Shown: positions 11,501-25,600 of the stretch, one piece after another
Numbering within the stretch: the first letter of the stretch is position 1
Layout: every line of letters begins with the position of its first letter
NCBI GenBank assembly: GCA_002104905.1
Contig: MCFE01000255.1
Span: 1-64,000, forward strand
Origin: Basidiobolus meristosporus CBS 931.73
Taxonomy: Eukaryota; Basidiobolomycota; Basidiobolomycetes; Basidiobolales; Basidiobolaceae
Direction of reading: 5' to 3'
DNA: 64,000 nt
The notes under the pieces: generated by a model
Databases searched by the model: none
What the model saw: only the letters and a program-made list of their open reading frames with translations
Told to the model about the DNA's origin: nothing
Made by a program: the position numbers and the translations under genes

Positions 11501-14500
11501 AAAGCGACGATATCTTGTTTACCTCTCCGAGATTCTCTATGGCTGCCTCGATGATCCGAAGAAGGTAGATAAGTATCGGATCCTCTTGCGTAGCCCCAAT
11601 GATGTTTAATTGTGAGCTTAATATACGAAGGGGATCAGCTCCAGCATGACTATGCTTCAGCAAGATGCGGATACAAAATGCCAGTTTGTTTACGACAGAA
11701 TCTTTCAGAAAATCCCTTTTCTCGGTATTGGCTAGGATGTCAATCAACACGCCGAGATCGTTGTGCGTTTGGTACTTCAATATGGTGGAATAGATTGGAT
11801 CGTCGCTGATATCCTGCTGGTAGGTAATCCTCAGTCGATCGAAATCGGCGTGCGTCAATTTGATATCGAGGAGATGATAAAATGAAAATATAGTTGTAAC
11901 TAGTTTCTTGGCATGCAAGTTGGAGCTGGAGTACGAGATTAAGGAGGGCAAAGCCCCGAGAAGATTAACAACTGCAACGATAGCCTATGTCAAATAGAGG
12001 TTACAGCTTAAATTACAACACAACCTGTAATGGATTTACGACTCTACCTGTCTTCCAACATTGAGGATACACATGTCATGCATTAATCTGATGAGTTGAT
12101 TTGCCTGTAGGTAATCGCCTTTGCTTATCAACACTGGTCTTTTGCCCTTCAAATCTGAATGTGCTACAAGCTGGGACACTAGACGAACAGCGTAGACTTG
12201 GTAGAGAAGCACAGTTACAAATTCCTCTACAGTAAACTGTAGCTTCCATCTTGAGTCACTGATCGATGTTGATTTGGGAATGTCAGTATGTTTAGAGTCA
12301 ACCGAGAAGCTTGGAGTTTCGGGAGTAGGTGAATACTCATGCTCATTGATCCACCCCCGACGATAATCCAAAATGCCAGGGCAGCCTTGAAGCTCTTGAC
12401 CATTAAACCAGCTGCACAGAAGATCACTAGGGTCAGGCCCGGGCTTTGTAAACGGGTCACCATTGGAAATCAGCGAATGAATCCAGACGCTGAATAGATG
12501 CTCGTTTCCTAGATCTGATCCCTCCAGCTCGTTCGAAAGATAAACAAGCCCTTGTTTCGTCTGCCACAGAGTTAAGCAAAGGTCGAAAAGACTTGGCAGG
12601 ATTTGCTCGCGCATAAGACGACTATGACTGTCACTAGAGACCAAGATATTGGTCACCAGCTTTATGATTTCATGAAAGCTAAGGTAGCGAAAATAGGATG
12701 CTTCCAAACTAAACTGTCTATCTTGTTCAAAACTTGCTGCATAAAACACTGCAGTGAGCTGCTGTACAGAATCGGTCAATCTCTTGATGGAACTGGGCTC
12801 AGCTGATATCGAATCCAAGGAGACATCGTGGGGAGTGTGATTGGAGGCTTGCCTGCTTTGATCGATGTCTTTCACAATACTGGATGCAACATCTCGAATA
12901 ACAGCACAATTTTCAAAAAACGCGATCTTCTCCACAATGTCCTTGGTCAGCTTCAAGGTTTTGGAAGGCAACTTCGATTCATAGATTAGCGGAGATATAT
13001 AAGTGCAGTAAAGTGACTCAGAAGCGGTCCTCTCATTGCCACCGGTGTACAATATATACTGAGCCACCAGTGGATTGTTCATGCATATCCCTGTTGCCTC
13101 GAGGATCTGAATTTTGAGATTCGTGCTAGCATTTGTGGAATGCAGTGGGTGCAACATGGTACGAATTAAGTTATGTTCCTTGGTTTAAATACGTGTTAGT
13201 ATGTGGTCAATAAGGGCCTTACACCTCGGATCTCACATATACTTACCAGAACCATCTTTGACAAGCCATCTTCGCACAAACAGAGCGTACAAATCAAATT
13301 TAGGCAGCACCGAAAGATAGGCAACGAAAACTGCAGGAAATGTTGGCGACGCTTCATACAATATTCCAAATGGAATCATACTTACTAAGCCTGAGGTAAT
13401 GCTCATCGAGTCGGATATCACATTCATCAAATTGGCAAGATCGTCTTCAATTGCAAGCATTGTTAGCATACTGTATGCTTAAATGGAAATCAAATCAACT
13501 CACCCTCAACTTGTACTCCATTCTTTCTGGCAAATATCAATGCGTCCTCTAGTAACTGATTGATTCGGTGAAGTAGCTGCTGGAGTAGCTTTGGTGGCTC
13601 ACTTCCTAGTGGTGAAGCGGTTGCACGTCGACGGGCGATCTCTGCTACCTCCGAAACCTGCTGCTTCAGCTCTATCCATGATTTTTGATGTGATCCCATC
13701 GCCGATGGATAGACTGGGTTTGTTGGTTTCTAGAATGAAATTACCACTCGGTTAGCTCACTAGACAAGATGTACTTGATGCACTTCAATAGACTCACAGG
13801 TTGGACTGAACTTGACGAGGCTTTTGAGTGAGCATTCCAGAGATTCTTCAGTGTTCCGTTTATTAGCGGATCAATGATACTTTGGTTGTGAAGCTTCTCG
13901 GTTAACGTAAGAATCTTTTTATGCAAGACTTGGGCTTCATTCAACTTGGATGCATGCAGCTTTAAGGGCTTGTAGCGACGAATAAGCTCGATAAATCCAC
14001 TTTCATCGTTTTCTAGTGCGTCAAAGTAAACGGGTTGGCTCGTGATTATACTCAAGGATTCGTAAGGGTATTTACCTAAAGCCACCGCACCGGAGCCTGT
14101 ATCTATCATCTGAAAAATTGGTCACATCTTCTGCTGGGAACAAAGCTTTCATGTTTACACGTACATTAACCAAGGAGTGAGGTTGGTTCGGCACGTAACC
14201 ATAAATACACAGCGTAAGAGCTTCAAATCTTCCTTTTACCAATAAAAAGCGCGTGGTAAACTTGAGGTAGAATTAGGAATACACGTTATGAAATATTGTA
14301 GAGCGTTGAGATCAATACCTCGAGCCCATAATCGAATTGACATCCCTGAATCCCAATGTCCTGCTCGTACTCAATGTCAAATGAATCAAGAGGCTGAATG
14401 TAGGATGTGTCTTCCCGAAAAATGGATAAACCACGCGTGTCCGTTGTTTTTTTGCACCGTACAGGTTTCTTGTGTATTAGTGTGTGAAAAGTAAAGCTAG

Positions 14501-14761
14501 AGGGTGAAGTAAGACTAATGAGATATTAATAAAAGCATGCCGTGAATGTATTAGAGTCCCCGGAATGTAATGCCTGTCTTACCCTTTGCGCTCGGCCGAG
14601 GGATTGTTGTGGAAAGGAGTAACCTCATGTGGAATGATTACCAGGTCCGTTAACGTAACGGTCTTTTGGAATTTAATGCAGTGTGTATAGTCGAGATCTT
14701 TGTTGTCGTGATGTTTAGGCGGCTTCAGGGTGTCGAAATATATTAGAGTTTTCTTCTCCAT
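8600..14761 (-). CDS. VIRMA: Virilizer / VIRMA homologue, m6A writer-complex scaffold
   Basis: Virilizer proteins scaffold the accessory part of the nuclear N6-adenosine mRNA methyltransferase complex (with WTAP and others). The N-terminus from ATG 14761 carries the diagnostic start: LIYFDTLKPPKH, then a beta strand leading to VIIPHEVTPFHN, like the metazoan sequence with FDTFKH and VIPPGV. The next two exons give the family's closing strands, including ALTLCIYGYVP (metazoan LTLAIYGSV). The rest is a long alpha-helical repeat body, split by about eight short introns, with the large exon 11,951-9,492 and a Pro/Gly/Arg-rich tail ending at 8600. Total length is roughly 1,850 residues, close to the animal protein. 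The call rests on the N-terminal domain, length and architecture. Confidence 0.82.
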
Positions 14762-16461
14762 GATCTCTAGTTCAAGTCAGCTGGGCACGGAAGAGCACTT
14801 ATCCTGTTAACAACTTGCCGTCACTAGAGTCTTGAGGCTTGTAATGAGCAATGTATCACTTTTAACGAACAATACGATAAATATTTTCACCCAATATGCG
14901 CCAATCAACCTTAATGATAATTGTAACAGATCACCACGTTTTCGTGCCTATGTGAACGCATTTTGAAAGCTCGATTAGTTAAGGAAAATGATGAAATAAT
15001 CTACCAAAAACCACTAAATAGACTGGATTCATTTATTACCATAGATTACAATATACCTGACCCATAGATTATTATAACCTAGACAGCATTGGAATTTCCC
15101 AGGCTAAGCAGTGCTTCATAGACAACCATTGAATGGCTTGTACATAGTCACTATATATGTATCGTCCACCCGAACTATTTGTAAACCTTGCATTAGCATA
15201 GAATACTGAGTGGTCAGCCACCTCACCATAGGTGGACTAAGGTGCTGCATCAGATGCCTGATTAGGAACATGTTGTTGAGTTTTAGTGTTGACTCTTAGC
15301 TAGCATAGGCGACCCCCGGACTTCGACAGAGGATGCAGTGGGGCCAGAGAGCTGCAACTCCACATGAAATGACGAGCTGTAGCATCATCCTCAATGTATG
15401 CATATTAGGAAATGCGTGAATCTGCTCTAGCCGTTTGAATACGCCACTCCAGAAAAATAAAGGGAATTCTCAGGGGCAAAAGACCCCTTGTTCCACTTTT
15501 GGGTATTCCTAATATGGCTCGAGTTTGAGACAGCTCAATCAAGCTTTTCTCCAAGCATGTATTCAATTTGTTGCACTAGCGTGGTATTTATTGGCCGTGT
15601 TACCCGCATTCTGAGAACCATCCGAGTACTGGCTTTCCAAACAATACTGTGTGTGACCCACTCAATGGCATAACAACAATCACGGCTAGAATGTAGTGCT
15701 GCCAAGCTGGTTTCCATTTTGGAGGAGAGCTGTTCAATCAGATGTACTGACGCCAGACGCTGGCCCAATGGATGAATAGTGGTTCGTTCAATCCGAATCT
15801 TTCAATTGCTGGCCAGAGTAGATTGCGTGTTTTCTCACGAGATTCCAACTGGGAGCAGCCGGAGGTCGAGTTCTGAGCGCCGGCTCCAGAGCAACAATGC
15901 TCCAAATATAGCAAAAATTATCGCTTAAAACATGAGTAATGTAGGAAAGTTAATATGCTCAATAGCCTGCAATGACTATGACTACGCCTGAGCCCTCTCC
16001 GTTCGAATATCTGATGACTAGGTTTAGCATTCGCGCGAGATGGTTGGGTTTTGGGTGACGTCGTTGGGTTATCTACAGGCATGTATGGCCAATCGACTCG
16101 TGCATAGAGTGTTATTGAAGACGCTTGTCCCAAATAGCGCATTAATTATTGGTGACGGTTGCCCATGCTGGTGAAATTCATTACATCTCCTCCCCTTTAG
16201 CAGGATTACGCCCTAATAAATCGCCAATGTCAAACGATCACTCAAAAGAATAGTGAATATCTCGGAGTGCACACTGCATATGTTCCAGCATGGCTCGATC
16301 CTTATAACAAAGGGCTCGTATTTTTATTTTATAGTAGAGCCAGTAGAAAGTAACAGTAAGTGGTGTTGAAAAAGGAGAGCTTAGTTAAACAGTGAAAAGG
16401 GGAATCTGCCGAAACCAAGTGGATTATCCACATAAAGGTAAATAGATATCTTCGCTGATAT
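14762..16461. other. 1.7-kb intergenic region without a supported gene
   Basis: Upstream of the virilizer gene and downstream of COPA. Only short open frames occur (at 15,488-15,768 on both strands and 15,918-16,142), without recognisable domains or consistent splice context. A TGACGTCG box near 16,056 resembles a CREB/ATF site but may be chance. Confidence 0.5.
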
Positions 16462-19400
16462 TTAAATAAGCTTCAAGCCGATAGTAGAAGCACCGATTTG
16501 GGAGATTTCACAAACAGAACAGAGTTTCCCATTGTACTCGGGTTTGTATGATGCCTTACAATACGGGCATTGGGCTGCTGGGCTGTTTTGGTAGATTGGT
16601 GTGTAGGAGTGAGCACAAATGGTGAAGGAGTTGTATTGATCGTAGTCAATTGGGATTTCATCGCGAGATGTCTGGTCACTGATGGTCTGAACCTTGCGAG
16701 CCTGTTGATATAACCGTATGTTAGTTAACATTGCTAAAAAGACGTGTTATTTACCTAAACTATACCTGGGTGGCTATTTGAGGAGGTGGAGCGAGTTCCA
16801 GTAGACGGCGAGCAAACATCGACGCAGAAAGACAATTCTTGGTCTTGAAACTCAGAGTCATGGCCGATCTTAAGCTAAGTTGTGAGTGAATCGGTTCCAA
16901 TTCACAGTGTGTAAAGTAGGCTGCTAGCTCAAGAGCACGCTTCACGTTCTCGGGCTCATCCAAAGAGAGCTCACGCCTTTCTTTCTCCATTGTGAGGCCT
17001 AGAAGATATTCGCGGCAGAAGCCAATCATCTTTTTGATTTCTTCGGCTTCCGATGGTTCAGATACAACCACAAACGCAAGAGAATGCAACAATGAGCGGA
17101 AGAGCTCGATTGCTTCTGGGAATTTACCGGCCGAAGTAGCCTTGTATGCATCACGTAACAAAGCGAGCAAATATTCCATATTATAAATGACTATTGGATG
17201 AACTTTGGAAAGCTGTGTTTCTTCCTCATTGCGACGGACTGGGACAGAAACCGATGGAAGCGATGGATTACAGGATAGAGAGGTGCGGCTAGCCTGATAG
17301 ATGGTCAAGAATTGAGATTTGAGTGGGGCAAAGTTAATGGCCCCGATCTGAGTGTGCATTAACTCCATTGCACTATCAAATGATCCAGCGGCTACATGAT
17401 CTGCAACCAACTGGGAGTTTTTACACCACAACTCAAATTCACTAAGTCCCGAGGATGGCATTACAAACTCAGCGGGATTTCCGCCGTTCAGCAAGTCAGT
17501 AGCATCGGTATCAAGCGTAAGATCAGCATCAAGATCCCATCCAGAGCCCTCAACAATCTCGTCATACTCTCCAATGTGCAATTGCTCAGTAGAGCCTATA
17601 AGACCATCGTCGTCTCCCCAGCCGTCATTGGTCTCGCCAATCTCAACATTGGCATCCACTTGATCTGCATTTGCGAGGCTTGCGAAAGCACTTTCAAACG
17701 GACTCTTGGAGATGCTTAGCACGGGCCAATTGGTGTCGCTCTTATTTATGACAGGAACGGCTGGTTGAAGGAGTTTACCCGAAGGAGGTGTCTCGGTAAT
17801 GTCTTCAGGGGATAAGCCTGCACCAGCAAGGATTTGGTTGGCTTGCTCCTCCAGGCCGTGGGATTTAGCAGTAAGATACGCAAGAGGATCTGCATTACGC
17901 TGGATTAATACATATGATCCTGAGATAGCTTTTGCTGAGTAGACTTACACTGGTCAACTTCTATAAGCATCTGTATTCTCTCCTGAATATCCCCGAGATA
18001 CAACGCATTTTGGAAACGTGACATCTGATCATTACGGTGCTCGGCAATCTTCATCATTTTGGCCAATTTGTCAGTGTTGCCGGTAGCCAAGTAGAGGAAA
18101 GACAAACGGTCATAATTTTTGACACGTTGGTAAGCCATCTCTACAATCTGCTGATTACCATGCTTCAATGCCTCGTGGCTCAAGCGATTCCAGCATTCTT
18201 CTTTATCCAAAACTTTCGCCGTCTCCAGCGCAACATCGAGATTACCGCACTCCAATGCTAGCTCAAAGCGGGTACGTTCATCCTGAACAAAGTGTAGGGC
18301 AATCTGCGAAAACAAATAAGCAACCGAAGGATTTGTTTGGACATTGAGGGTTTATCTTACCTCTGGATAGCCGATCTTTTGCAAATAAGCAATTACTGAT
18401 TGCCCAACAAGGTTTGAATGCTTGATTACGTGAAGAACTTCATCGTAGTTCTTGTTGATGAGTGCAAGCTTGAATCGGTACTCGGTAGGATCAATGGTGG
18501 TGACACGAGGCTTCGCTTCACGATCCAAAGAGTAGATGTTCTTTCCTTTAGCTCTGGTCAAATACAAAGGATGCTCGATGCTTCGGATGATTCCATTGTC
18601 ACTGTGTGATGAAGAATTGGTTAGTCTAGGATGACAAGGCAAAAATCGAAAATTCTCGGTCGAACCCTTGAGGCAAGAGGTATTTGATATGATTCAAAGT
18701 GGTGTAAAGGAAAACACCAGTATCATCAAAGACACCACTCTTGATGCGGATCGTTTCATGCACTTGGCATTTCTGGGTCAGATCCTTATTTGCCAAGGTA
18801 ATGGCTAATTATGCACAGTGTTAGAAATGAACACAAAGAAATCGCAGAGTGACTTTGAATTCATACTATGCTTGTTCAATAAAGCGACGGTAGTCATATC
18901 AGTGGACCAGTAAACATATTTAATGGCCTCGACATTGATCTCGGACATCGTCTGACGCTGTTGCATATCATAAAGAATCACGCTGGTAGGAGTAGCCAAA
19001 AGAAGGTTGCCGCCAGGTGCGTGGAAGATATCGACTACTGTGGTGGGAGGAGTGATGGTCTTGGTGGTGGCATTAGAGAGATCTCTAATAGTGATGGTCT
19101 TTGGGTATATTAGAATCAGAAGGCCCACAAAAATACAACCCATTAATGGTTACCTGTGTGGACTTGTCCAGAACGGCAAACCGGTTACGAGCAATAAATA
19201 TGGCTGACGACCCATTGCCACGCTTGGGTTCAACTCTCATAGGCTCACCCCCAGAGCTGTCTTTAGGCAGATTGAACAACTCATAAACACTGTTATCATT
19301 GTTGATCTTCGTTGCAAACCAACGTTAGTGATGCACGTTACGAAATTTATCGAAAGAGAATTTACCGTGGTGATGAGCACTGCATGTTCGGCTGGGTTGT

Positions 19401-20853
19401 AGGAGAGTGTGCGAGGCGAGACAAAGTTGTTGGATTTTGCAAAAGAAATAGCCGGTGTATCCACAGATTTAGTGAAGTCATAAATATTAACTTGATTCTC
19501 CTTGACATAGAACAAGGTGTTCTGATGAGTTGAGTAGGCCGGGCGCTCTCTCTCCAATTTGAACACAATGAATCCACTATCATGACCTGAAAGATGCCCA
19601 TTAACATATGAATCTCATATGGCATTACCGATCTACACCAAATACCTGCAGCCAATAGATTCAACTCCGGATGCGCACACAGAATCCAGAAGCGGTCGTG
19701 CTCTCTTCTAAAAGTTTGGACCAAGGTGCGCTTAGACATATCCCACACGCGAATGGATTTATCTTCACCATTAGAGACAAGAAGCTCCTGGCGAGGATGG
19801 AACACTACGCTGGATACATTGTTGAAATGGCCACGGCAGGTATCAACTTCCCAAGCCTTTGCATCTTTTCCGAGAGAAAATTAGGTTTGCACGTAATGAT
19901 GCTATGAGCCACTGCTGGATTTACAAACCATTATACCTCCAAAGTTTCACTTGTCTATCATCGCCACTGGAAACAATCAAGGGAAGATCGTTATGGAATG
20001 ATACCCAATTGACTCCTCGATCATGGCCTTCAAGAACAAACTTCACCATAGCATCAGTATTTCCAAAGACATCTTGAGAGTTTGTGCGGTTCATGGAATT
20101 TTCAAATGAAGAGCTAGGACCTGCACTCTTTTTGCACAACCCTTATGGAATAAGTGAGGATTAGAAGAAGTTCCGTGACGTGATGCGATTCATGTATTAT
20201 ACCAGAAATATCCCAGATTCTGACAGTTTGGTCTAAACTAGCTGAGGCAACCAAATTTTCCTTGGGATGGAACTGAGCGCACATGACGTAGTGATTGTGC
20301 CCAGTTAGCACCGCAATGCAAGCACGCGATTGCCAGTTCCAGATACGAATAGTTTGGTCATCTGAGGCGCTAATGATCCAAGGGTGTTCGTGGTGAAAAA
20401 ATACAGTTCTTATGTAGTCTAAGTGGCCGGTAAGAGTGAACATACAGCGTCTTGTTTTCAAGTTCCATACTTTGATTTTAGCATCATCCCCGCCAGAAAC
20501 AAACAATGGCTGGGTTGGATGAAAAGCCACCCCACGGACAGGGCCTAGAAATAGATAAAAAGGTCATCGAGTCTGTTCCATTTTGATATGGAAAAGAAAT
20601 AAATGAACTACCATCATGCTCTTCGAAACGCTCCACTAAAGTTCCCATTCTATAGTCCCAGAGTTGAACTGAACCATTATGAAGAGAAGTGAGAATCCAA
20701 GGTCGCTTAGGATGGAAGCTAAGGCCCTTCACGCGATTGCTTTTTGACTCGAACTATTTGTATAAGGTCGCATTGGCAGCATACTTTTAGAAGAATACCC
20801 TTGAGACTCAGTGGTAGGAATACGAAAATACAAACCTTCGTAAGCATCTGCAT
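16462..20853 (-). CDS. COPA: Coatomer subunit alpha (COPI)
   Basis: This is the largest COPI coat subunit, for Golgi-to-ER retrograde transport. The N-terminus reads [19 protein letters not shown] with WD repeats [47 protein letters not shown] and [20 protein letters not shown], nearly identical to the family. A second beta-propeller follows, then the alpha-solenoid ([19 protein letters not shown]). The C-terminal domain has [11 protein letters not shown] and a Cys cluster (CPYCKASY). About twelve short introns split it; the product is about 1,200 residues, normal for the family. Two in-frame ATGs exist (20,853 and 20,847). The inner one matches the conserved MLTK start, but scanning would favour the outer. 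Confidence 0.97.
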
Positions 20854-21393
20854 GTTAGACAAAGATGATAGCTTTTGATAGGAAAGGCTTTGCTAATAAA
20901 GAATGCTTTGCGTATAGCCATATCCTAAAATATCGGTTATGTCATGACCCAATGATGGCCTGTATACGATCATCATTTACGATCCAATTGGGTTTGAGAG
21001 AAATGAAGCGTCGTTATTATGAATTATGCTTTGAAGATTTCCAGTACTCGCCTACAACTACATTATCTATAATCATTTGATTGCGTAGAACTGGTTGATT
21101 TTCAAGCTATTTAGCATGTATATATTCCTAGTTGATTAATACTCTTTCATGGATATATTTATTTCTAAACATTTATCAAAGTCTACTTGTAGCATCATCT
21201 AAGTACCAAAAACGACATTAAGTACACAGTAAACGAAAACCCCCGGACACATCCTTAATCTTTGTATTAGTGTCTATAAAAAAGGCATCATATGATAGCC
21301 TACTTATATAACAGAAAGATGTCTGGAAGAGAGGTCGAAAACGAGGCGTTTTGACAACCAAAGGATGTAAGAATTTATATGCGGCATGTAAGG
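20854..21393. other. Intergenic between COPA and the SRA1-domain gene
   Basis: A tandem same-strand spacer of 540 bp holding the COPA promoter and the 3' flank of the next gene. I see no coding signal. Confidence 0.5.
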
Positions 21394-21944
21394 TTATTCG
21401 GAAGTAGCTTTCGTTTTTTGGTACAGATCCAAGAGACGCTTCAGACCCACTAACCATTTGCCTTCAGAATCAAATTCGGTAGTCATTAAATCGACGTGAA
21501 TCGATTGTGCTTTGGAGAACTCATCTTCCTCGATGGCTAACAAACAGGGATGAGAACCTGAAGTCTGAAAACATTGTGTATGACATACCTTTGATCATCA
21601 ATTCAAGTTGAACTAACAAAGCGGTGCTCAAAGAATCATTCTTCAACTTATCAAAAAGTAGGTTTAACCGCTTTTCAGTATCGTCCAACATTCTCTTTTG
21701 GTTAGCCTAGGAAAGAGTAAGACTAGGCAACAAATAATGAAAATCGTATTTTAAAGCTCACATTTCTTTCTTTACAGAACGATAGATAATCGTTTAGGTG
21801 TTTAAGTATAGCTTGCTCTTCAAGCTCGCGTTCCTTAATATCCAGGTTCTTCTTAAAGATAATATCGCTTGGATCGTTCCAATGACCAGTTGCTGCATGA
21901 CCTTCGCCACGGAAATCGCTGTAGACGGTTGTGCTCATGCTCAA
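21394..21944 (-). CDS. Stand-alone SRA1/Sec31 C-terminal domain protein
   Basis: Three exons (21,944-21,762; 21,706-21,589; 21,536-21,394) give 147 residues. The N-terminal part contains TGHWNDPSD, resembling the GWNDPP motif of SRA1 proteins and the linker of Sec31. The C-terminal half is a helical bundle with LNLLFDKLKND, AQSIHVDLMT and WLVGLKRLLDL, matching the SRA1/Sec31 C-terminal domain (family pattern IHxxLM...W(M/L)VGVKRLI). It has no WD repeats, so it is not Sec31 itself. Animal SRA1 proteins are longer (about 220-240 residues). The function of the fungal form is not clear to me. The start could be the second ATG (21,938). Confidence 0.72.
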
Positions 21945-22671
21945 AAATTCAAAGGTTTTCTATAGTAAATGAAAAGAAGAACAGCAATATTGTGGTCGAG
22001 GGTTCTTTTTAATGATTTGTTCACAATCCAATGGTTTGATAGATAGTGGTAAAAATAGTACTTATATATAGATAGAGTAATAATAGACACAACTCTCCAG
22101 TTCTGGAAAGGCTTAATAGTATTTGACGATTCGTAGATAACATAGCCCAAAGGTAAAATCAACAGTACAAAAATGAATCCAGTAAGAATGACACCTCATA
22201 GATTATTCCACGTTTCTTTTCTTTGACTCAAGATAGAAATGAAATCATTGTGATTTCGAGATTCATGGTAAATTAAGATAATTGATAGCTGGCTGCTAAA
22301 TTAGAGATATAAGTACCCTCAGGAACACAGGGGTATTAGGTGTAGTTATGATCATTTTGAATGATAAGGGAATTGAGAATGTCAAATACTGATAATTTTA
22401 GGAACTGATGGCGTATCGAATTCTGAAAATAGCGTGCAACCTAACTTGATCAGGAAATATTCACGAGTAGGTAGGTTTAAAATGATTAGTACGAGGACAG
22501 CATTGGAGATATTTCAGAAGACAGGAATTTAATTACCTTGTATTATAGTAGTCCTACCATTGCTTGATCTCTATATGCATGTATGCAAGGTTAAGTGAGG
22601 TATTTAAAGGATATTTAAAAGGTAGTTCGAAATGCGCAACTCGATTTTCAAGTATTAATCATCAAGTTTCA
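21945..22671. other. Divergent intergenic region, SRA1-domain gene / MSH4
   Basis: AT-rich 727-bp region between divergent genes, presumably carrying both promoters. No gene is supported. Confidence 0.5.
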
Positions 22672-25600
22672 ATGAGTAAACGAAACGGTCGCAGGTTTGT
22701 CCCAATTTTGTCAATAAGATAGATCACTCCAAGTGTTTAAGTTGGTGAATTATTGAATATCAGTCCAAGATCCACGTCTTCCCAAAATACTTTATCGTAT
22801 ACATTAACAAGATCCTCTTCTTCACGTGGAGCCAACTCCTCCCGACCGCTCACTTCAGCATCAACCAAATCAAATAGTAACAAAGAATTAATAGTATGTT
22901 CGATAATAGAAGGGAGGGGGATTGCAAGTGAGATTGGAATGTGTTTATTCAATTTCAAGACTAGCGAATGCTTAATCTCTCAGGTTGTACCGGTATTACT
23001 TAATTACTGTATTGAATTTTAAACTAATATTGCTCAAGTTTGCTGATTCTCAAACATATGCCAAAGTTCTCTACAGATTTAATTTGTATCCTCCTGAGGA
23101 AGTTGACATGAATTCTTTGATTTGATTTGACTAAAGATTTTGCTCACATATTTCTTCGAGATTCTGATGTCTTCGACTGCAATCGATCCCGCCAAATCAA
23201 AACTATATAGCACCATAGAAGAGCATAACACTTACGCAGACATCCTTACTACCGAAAGAAAGAATTTTAGCGATATTTCAGGTATAGTGCTGTAGTGCTC
23301 TTGATATCTCATGTCAATTCTGGCGGTTGGTAATATTGGGATGCAGGGATTGCTTATATCAAACAGCTTAGCTTACCTGAGGATACTATAAATTTACTAC
23401 TATGTGTTTCTTCCAAGTAGGTTATGATCCACTTGATCGACAAGAATATGGTCTATTCACAAATCCTATATTATAGATACTACTGTCTTGCTGCAACTGC
23501 TGCGCTATTGAAGTATATTTTGAAGATTTTGGGAGTTTGTAACACATTTAAACTGAAATTTTGCTTTTCTCCCAGATATATAGAAAATAGCCGTGACATA
23601 TTTTTCACTCCTCAATCTATTAGATTCAAGTACGAAACATGTGAAAGTTTGTAGCTCTGTTTTATTTCTCTTCACTCTCAATTTTACGATTTATTTTGAT
23701 TTTAGAAACATTAATGATAGGTATGTCGATCCCTATACAATAACCGATGTCTAGGTTAATATAGAATCTACTCAGATGCCCTGACTGCTCGAAACCTTGA
23801 GCTGGTTACCAACATTCTTAATTCGAAGAATAACAACTCACTATACGGTTCGAACAGTATACTCTAAAAATCGATAATCTTCTAATATGGTAAATTAGGG
23901 ACTCTCAACCATACATCAACTCCCATGGGTGGTAGGTACGAATGTTCAGTAAATCTAGATATGCTAATCTTACATTTAGCCAGGATGTTAAAGATCAATG
24001 TTCTACAACCGCTTTTTGGTAAATTCATTAAAATTGATAAAACACTCAGAAGTGAAGATTCACCATATTGATTCAGATTCGGCTTCAATCAACATGAGGT
24101 TGGATGCAGTTGAAGGTGATGGCCAATTAATATACCATATACATATTGGATATGATTGACATGATTTCATAGAATTAATACACAACGAGGTCTTGCAATT
24201 ATCTAAGGCTGTGTTACCCACTAATATATCACTGATTTTTTTCAAAGGATATGTTCTTTGCGGTTCAAACTGGTTTGTTATTGACAACATATTGAATTTG
24301 TAATATTATCTAATTTCGGCCTTGTATAGCTTTGAAAAACTTTCCAGATGTGGACTATTTGATATCCTCGGTATCAGCGATAGTGATATTTGAATGGATC
24401 AAATAGAAATATTGATATTGTCTATGTAGATGGTCAAGATCCCACGAAAAATAAGTACCAAGTGTTCTGAACAAGGGATCACCAACATCTTGCTGTCAAA
24501 ACATATTCTCAAAGTGATCAAGCCCTTAAAAACAGCGCTTGAGCCGGGGAAGAACAGCTTGTTTACTACAGTCTTAAAGGTAACTCTATCTAATTAGTTC
24601 GGATTTTCTCATTAATGATCTTGGTTTAGATCTTGTCAGACACTAAGCTTGCTTTTCTCGAAGAACGGATTAACCTTGTTATAAATGAAGATATTTCATT
24701 TCAAAAAAATACGCTAGCTATGCGTAACTATCGTTGCTACGCTGTTAAAGTAAATAATCTCTGGGATCTTTCAAGCATCGTATTCTAACTCTAATGGATT
24801 AGGCTGGGTTTAATGGACTCTTGGACGTGGGTGAGTTGAAATTCTAAAGTCTGCTTCATCGGAGTTAGTCTTTACGCATTTATTTAGCCAGGCAGACATA
24901 TAAGGAAGCAACAAATGACGTTTATGAGCTAGTGAACAATTATAAAGGTATACTATTTTAGAGGACACCATGAATACAAATAGACTCATACAAACCACAA
25001 AGAAAAATATGGGATTGAGCTAAAGATCAATTTCAGCCACTCGATGGGATTCTTCCTGTCTGTTCAAGGAGATCAATTACCCGAAAATGAGCTACCCAGT
25101 ATCTTCATCAACGTTACACGTAAAAAAAAGCTTCTCGTATTCACATCAATGGAGCTTGTAAGGAGGATCTGTTATAATTGATCTCGACTTGCGTTAACAT
25201 TTTAAAGCTCAAATGGAATGAACGTATATCGAACTCTTTAACAGAAGTGTATCTTATGTCAGACAAGTAAGGGTTGATAATTGTGTTGAATATACGTGGC
25301 TGTTCCTTTCTCTTTCTCGAATAGGATAATTACCGAGCTTACAAATGAGATCTGTACACATATTTCAATACTATACAAAGTAGCCGAATCCATTGCCCTT
25401 GTGGATATGATGATGTCGTTTGCTTATTTATGCACCATATCCAACTACGGTATTACGATAGAGGAATCATATTTGAAATGAGGATACTAACTTCATCCTA
25501 GTCCGCCCAGAATTTACAAACACATTGGGAATTAAAAAAGGAAGGCATCCCATACAAGACTCTCTTTCGCTCACCGAAACCGTTTCAAATGATTGCTACG

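Noticed and set aside
14762..16461. Small genes at 15.5-16.1 kb
   Set aside because: Frames shorter than 80 codons on both strands without recognisable content.
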